Below, one piece after another: positions 62,027 through 64,000 of a DNA stretch of 64,000 bases. This DNA comes from Oikopleura dioica. Its lineage: Eukaryota > Chordata > Appendicularia > Copelata > Oikopleuridae. The DNA is taken from contig OU015566.1 of NCBI GenBank assembly GCA_907165135.1, forward strand, positions 4,838,501-4,902,500, read 5' to 3'. Made by a program: the position numbers and the translations under genes. The notes below the pieces were generated by a model. The model worked only from the letters and a program-made list of their open reading frames with translations, was not told the DNA's origin and made no database searches. Position 1 is the stretch's first letter; each line of letters starts with the position of its first letter.

Positions 62027-63217
62027 TTATTTTTGCAAAGATTGATAAAAAGAAATTGTGTCTTCGGAAAGCTCTTTTCTCCAGCCATTCGATTTTCCTG
62101 AGCGGAAAATGACGTCTTCTTCGAATTTGATTCCTTGCTCCTTGCTGATGCTTTTTCGGTGTTCTCGAGCTTTTTTGATATCGCTCTTGAAAAAGAATGA
62201 TTGAAATCAACGAGGAAAATAGGCGATTTGTCTGGAACGAACAAAAATTTCGACGAATTTCGCACAGAAGTTTTCAACCAATAAGAAGCCTGGATTTGGT
62301 TTATCGGCCAATCAGGAGCCGAAAAGCCGCCCACGCGAAATTTGTCGAAATTTTTGTCGGTTCCAGATTTCGGCCCGAAAAATATACCTACATTTGCAAC
62401 AATTTCTGCAAGATCGGCGTTTTCAATTTCGAGAAATTTCAACAATCTCGAGATTTCTTTCGGTTTATCTGCCATTACTTCGCCAAATTTGAAAACTAAA
62501 ATCTCATTAATTTTCACCAACACTTTTCATTTTACATTCAATCTGAAGCTCCGGATGATCTTCAGCAAACTCCCTCCACTGTTTGTTGTATTCTTCTGAC
62601 GATCCCCAGTAATGTTTTCCCTCGAACATGAATCTGGCGAATTTCTGTAGGTCCTCGTTGATTCCGTACTTTTTGAGGTACGGGCGCATCGATGGAAGTT
62701 TCTTCAGATAATGGTATGCTGAGACGACAACAGCGGGAGTTGCGCGCTCGACGAAGACGATTTTGCCTTTGTGGCCGAGCGGAAAGTTGCTTGGGTAGAG
62801 GTGGCAATGATTTGTGTGGACAAGGCCTTCGTATTGACGAATCGCGGCGAGTTGCTGGTCCAAGGAGTTGACGACCTAGTTTAATTGTTGATCACGGTCA
62901 GATAAAAAAATTTGTCCGAAAGCGCCCTAATTACGATGTCCTAGGGTGAGGTTCAGGAGGTGTGACCGAATTGGAAAGTTTTTTTGAATAAATGAATGTT
63001 GGAATCTTACTGTATCTTTCAGTCCCAGCGTTTCCAGTCGTCTGATCCCAATTGCATCCAAAATCGACATCATCAAGTGACTTCCTGACTTTGGATAGCC
63101 TTAAAAATATCTATCAACCATTTCCGCCATCAACTCTTACCAACTACAGTAACGGCGTTTTCAGGAAAAACTATCTTCCTGATCTTTTCCAAGGCCTCCT
63201 TGGAAGCGACCAGGGCT
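62027..63217 (-). CDS. Cytosolic-type sulfotransferase 2, 5' part missing or interrupted
   Basis: Exons 62027-62185, 62392-62495, 62536-62875, about 63018-63105 and 63141-63217. Same exon plan and blocks as gene 1: YPKSGSHLMMSI, VVNSLDQQLAAIR, IVFVERATPAVVVSAYHY, KPKEISRLLKFLEIE, VIFRSGKSNGWRKEL; the last exon here is intact. Tandem paralogues on one strand. Exon 1 is clean back to VASKEALEKI and then stops at 63211 where a repeat-filled element begins with CAGGGCTC; the true start lies beyond the right edge. A family-1 element sits in the last intron. Confidence 0.85.
62222..62370. mobile_element. CCAAT-box miniature element (family 1), copy 10
   Basis: TTGTCTGGAACGAACAAAAAT ... TTTTTGTCGGTTCCAGATTT; CAACCAATAAGAAGCC and GGCCAATCAGGAGCC inside. 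In the last intron of sulfotransferase 2. Confidence 0.8.
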
Positions 63218-64000
63218 CTAAATGGATTAGTCCGGGCTCGGACTTAGTCCGAAGTCCGTCCGGTCTAGTCCGGCCGGACGGACCAGACTTCTGATTTTTG
63301 GCTGAGAAAATTTTCGGACTAGACCAGACCAGACTTGGCTTTGTCCCCGGACTTAGTCCGAAAAGTCCGAAAAAGCTGGACCACTTTCAGACTTATGTTT
63401 TAGTCCGAAAAGTCCGAGAAGTCCGAGAAAGTCCGAGAAGACTTGACCACTTCCGGACTACTTAGAGACTTATTTTCAGACCAATTAAGTCCGAAAAAGT
63501 CCGAAAAGTCTTCATTTTTCTAAGAAAAACTCATTTCTCTCTAGAACCCCCTTATTCTTATGATTTTTTTCTTCAACAATGCATCGTTGGGGGCCCGGAC
63601 TATGTCGTCGAATGTCGTCGAATGTCGTCAATGTCGTCGAATGTCGTCAATGTCGTCGAATGTCGTCAGATTTTTTTCAAAAACGGAAAAAAAACCAAAT
63701 ACGAAAATTTTACATGATTTTGCTCAATAAATTTTCGAAAAAAGTTCGAATCTTCGTTGTTAAATGACTGATGAGTAAGTTACGATTTTTCTAATTCGAA
63801 TTTATTTCGAAAATAATACCAAAGTTTTTCTTAATTAAGGACCCCCCCCGTCAGCTTTTTCCTTCGAAATATTGAAATTTTTAAAAACGAGTTTCTGTTG
63901 TATTTTATTCAAAAAATTTTCGGACTTTTCCGGACTAGACCAGACCAGACCGGATTTTTCGGCTTTTTTCTCGGACCAGACTTTTTCGGACTTTTTCGGA
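63211..64000. mobile_element. Probable hAT-like element with AGTCCGGA satellite interior, right end outside window
   Basis: Begins CAGGGCTCTAAATGG at the point where sulfotransferase 2 exon 1 breaks off, preceded by GAAGCGAC, a possible 8-bp target copy. Interior: dozens of AGTCCGGACT/AGTCCGAAA units (63228-63510, 63915-64000), like the CTAGGCGAA interior of the element at 9750-10251. The partner end is not in the window, so the class is inferred. Confidence 0.5.
63602..63668. repeat. ATGTCGTCGA microsatellite
   Basis: Seven copies of AATGTCGTCG or AATGTCGTCA in a row inside the repeat-filled region at the right edge. Confidence 0.8.

Noticed and set aside
1-64000. CRISPR arrays, bacterial operons, riboswitches
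   Set aside because: Introns, TATA boxes and animal gene families show a eukaryotic nuclear sequence; the regular repeats are minisatellites with no spacers.
1-64000. tRNA, rRNA and snRNA genes
   Set aside because: No cloverleaf with matching A and B boxes or rRNA/snRNA core was found by eye; a covariance-model scan would be decisive.

Overview
The window reads as animal (metazoan) nuclear DNA, most probably from a larvacean tunicate of the Oikopleura type. The signs are: very short introns (many 39-60 nt) ending in TTTCAG or TTCTAG; a Ty3/gypsy-type retrovirus-like element with its own envelope gene; AG acceptors placed just before several start codons, as expected for spliced-leader trans-splicing; and five introns that are best read as GA-AG instead of GT-AG. 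Non-canonical G*-AG introns and env-bearing 'Tor' elements are known from Oikopleura. Spacing between genes is loose, and both gaps and introns are full of small non-autonomous transposons, so a larvacean with a larger genome than O. dioica is my inference. The species is not proven by sequence alone.

Layout. 1-8.6 kb: 3' part of the retrovirus-like element on the + strand (pol, a broken env, a 2.2 kb accessory region, polypurine tract, 3' LTR). 8.6-12 kb (-): secreted animal heme peroxidase whose C-terminal leucine-rich-repeat-like domain is cut off at the LTR, and whose catalytic exon carries a hAT-like insertion. 12-19 kb: small secreted proteins, a nested pair of transposons, a Ly6-like secreted protein, a Pro/Gln/Gly-rich protein, a SMIM14 homologue and an unknown helical protein. 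19.9-21.4 kb (-): a tandem cluster of three tiny TATA-driven secreted peptide genes, with likely relatives at 42.8 kb and perhaps 56.8 kb. 21.4-27.9 kb: mostly repeats. 27.9-35.6 kb (+): a DXD-type glycosyltransferase whose eight small exons are spread by transposon-filled introns, one of which contains a LITAF-domain gene on the opposite strand. 36.8-42.2 kb (+): a two-CTLD secreted lectin-like protein, a coiled-coil protein and a coiled-coil/SH3 protein. 43.7-48.1 kb (+): a duplicated coiled-coil gene pair. 48.6-53.4 kb (+): a Cys-rich secreted protein, a Cys-rich mucin-like protein and a single-exon protein. 54.8-56.7 kb (+): a polytopic membrane protein. 56.8-64 kb (-): a tiny secreted peptide, a polypeptide GalNAc-transferase and two paralogous sulfotransferases, the second running into an interrupted exon at the right edge.

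The genes do not form an operon-like pathway. Many concern the secretory route and extracellular glycoproteins (mucin-like protein, lectin-like protein, GalNAc-transferase, DXD glycosyltransferase, sulfotransferases, secreted peptides), which would suit an animal that secretes a mucous house; that link is inference only.

The main discoveries are in genome architecture: (1) five GA-AG introns that all share the donor CAG|GAACG; (2) transposons sitting inside exons (peroxidase, mucin-like gene, probably sulfotransferase 2), where the host frame resumes exactly after the target-site duplication; (3) many TTAA-flanked miniature elements, one family carrying paired CCAAT/ATTGG boxes; (4) a tandem family of tiny secreted peptides. 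Several apparent frameshifts fall in A-homopolymers, so base errors in the assembly must be excluded before any of those genes is called dead.
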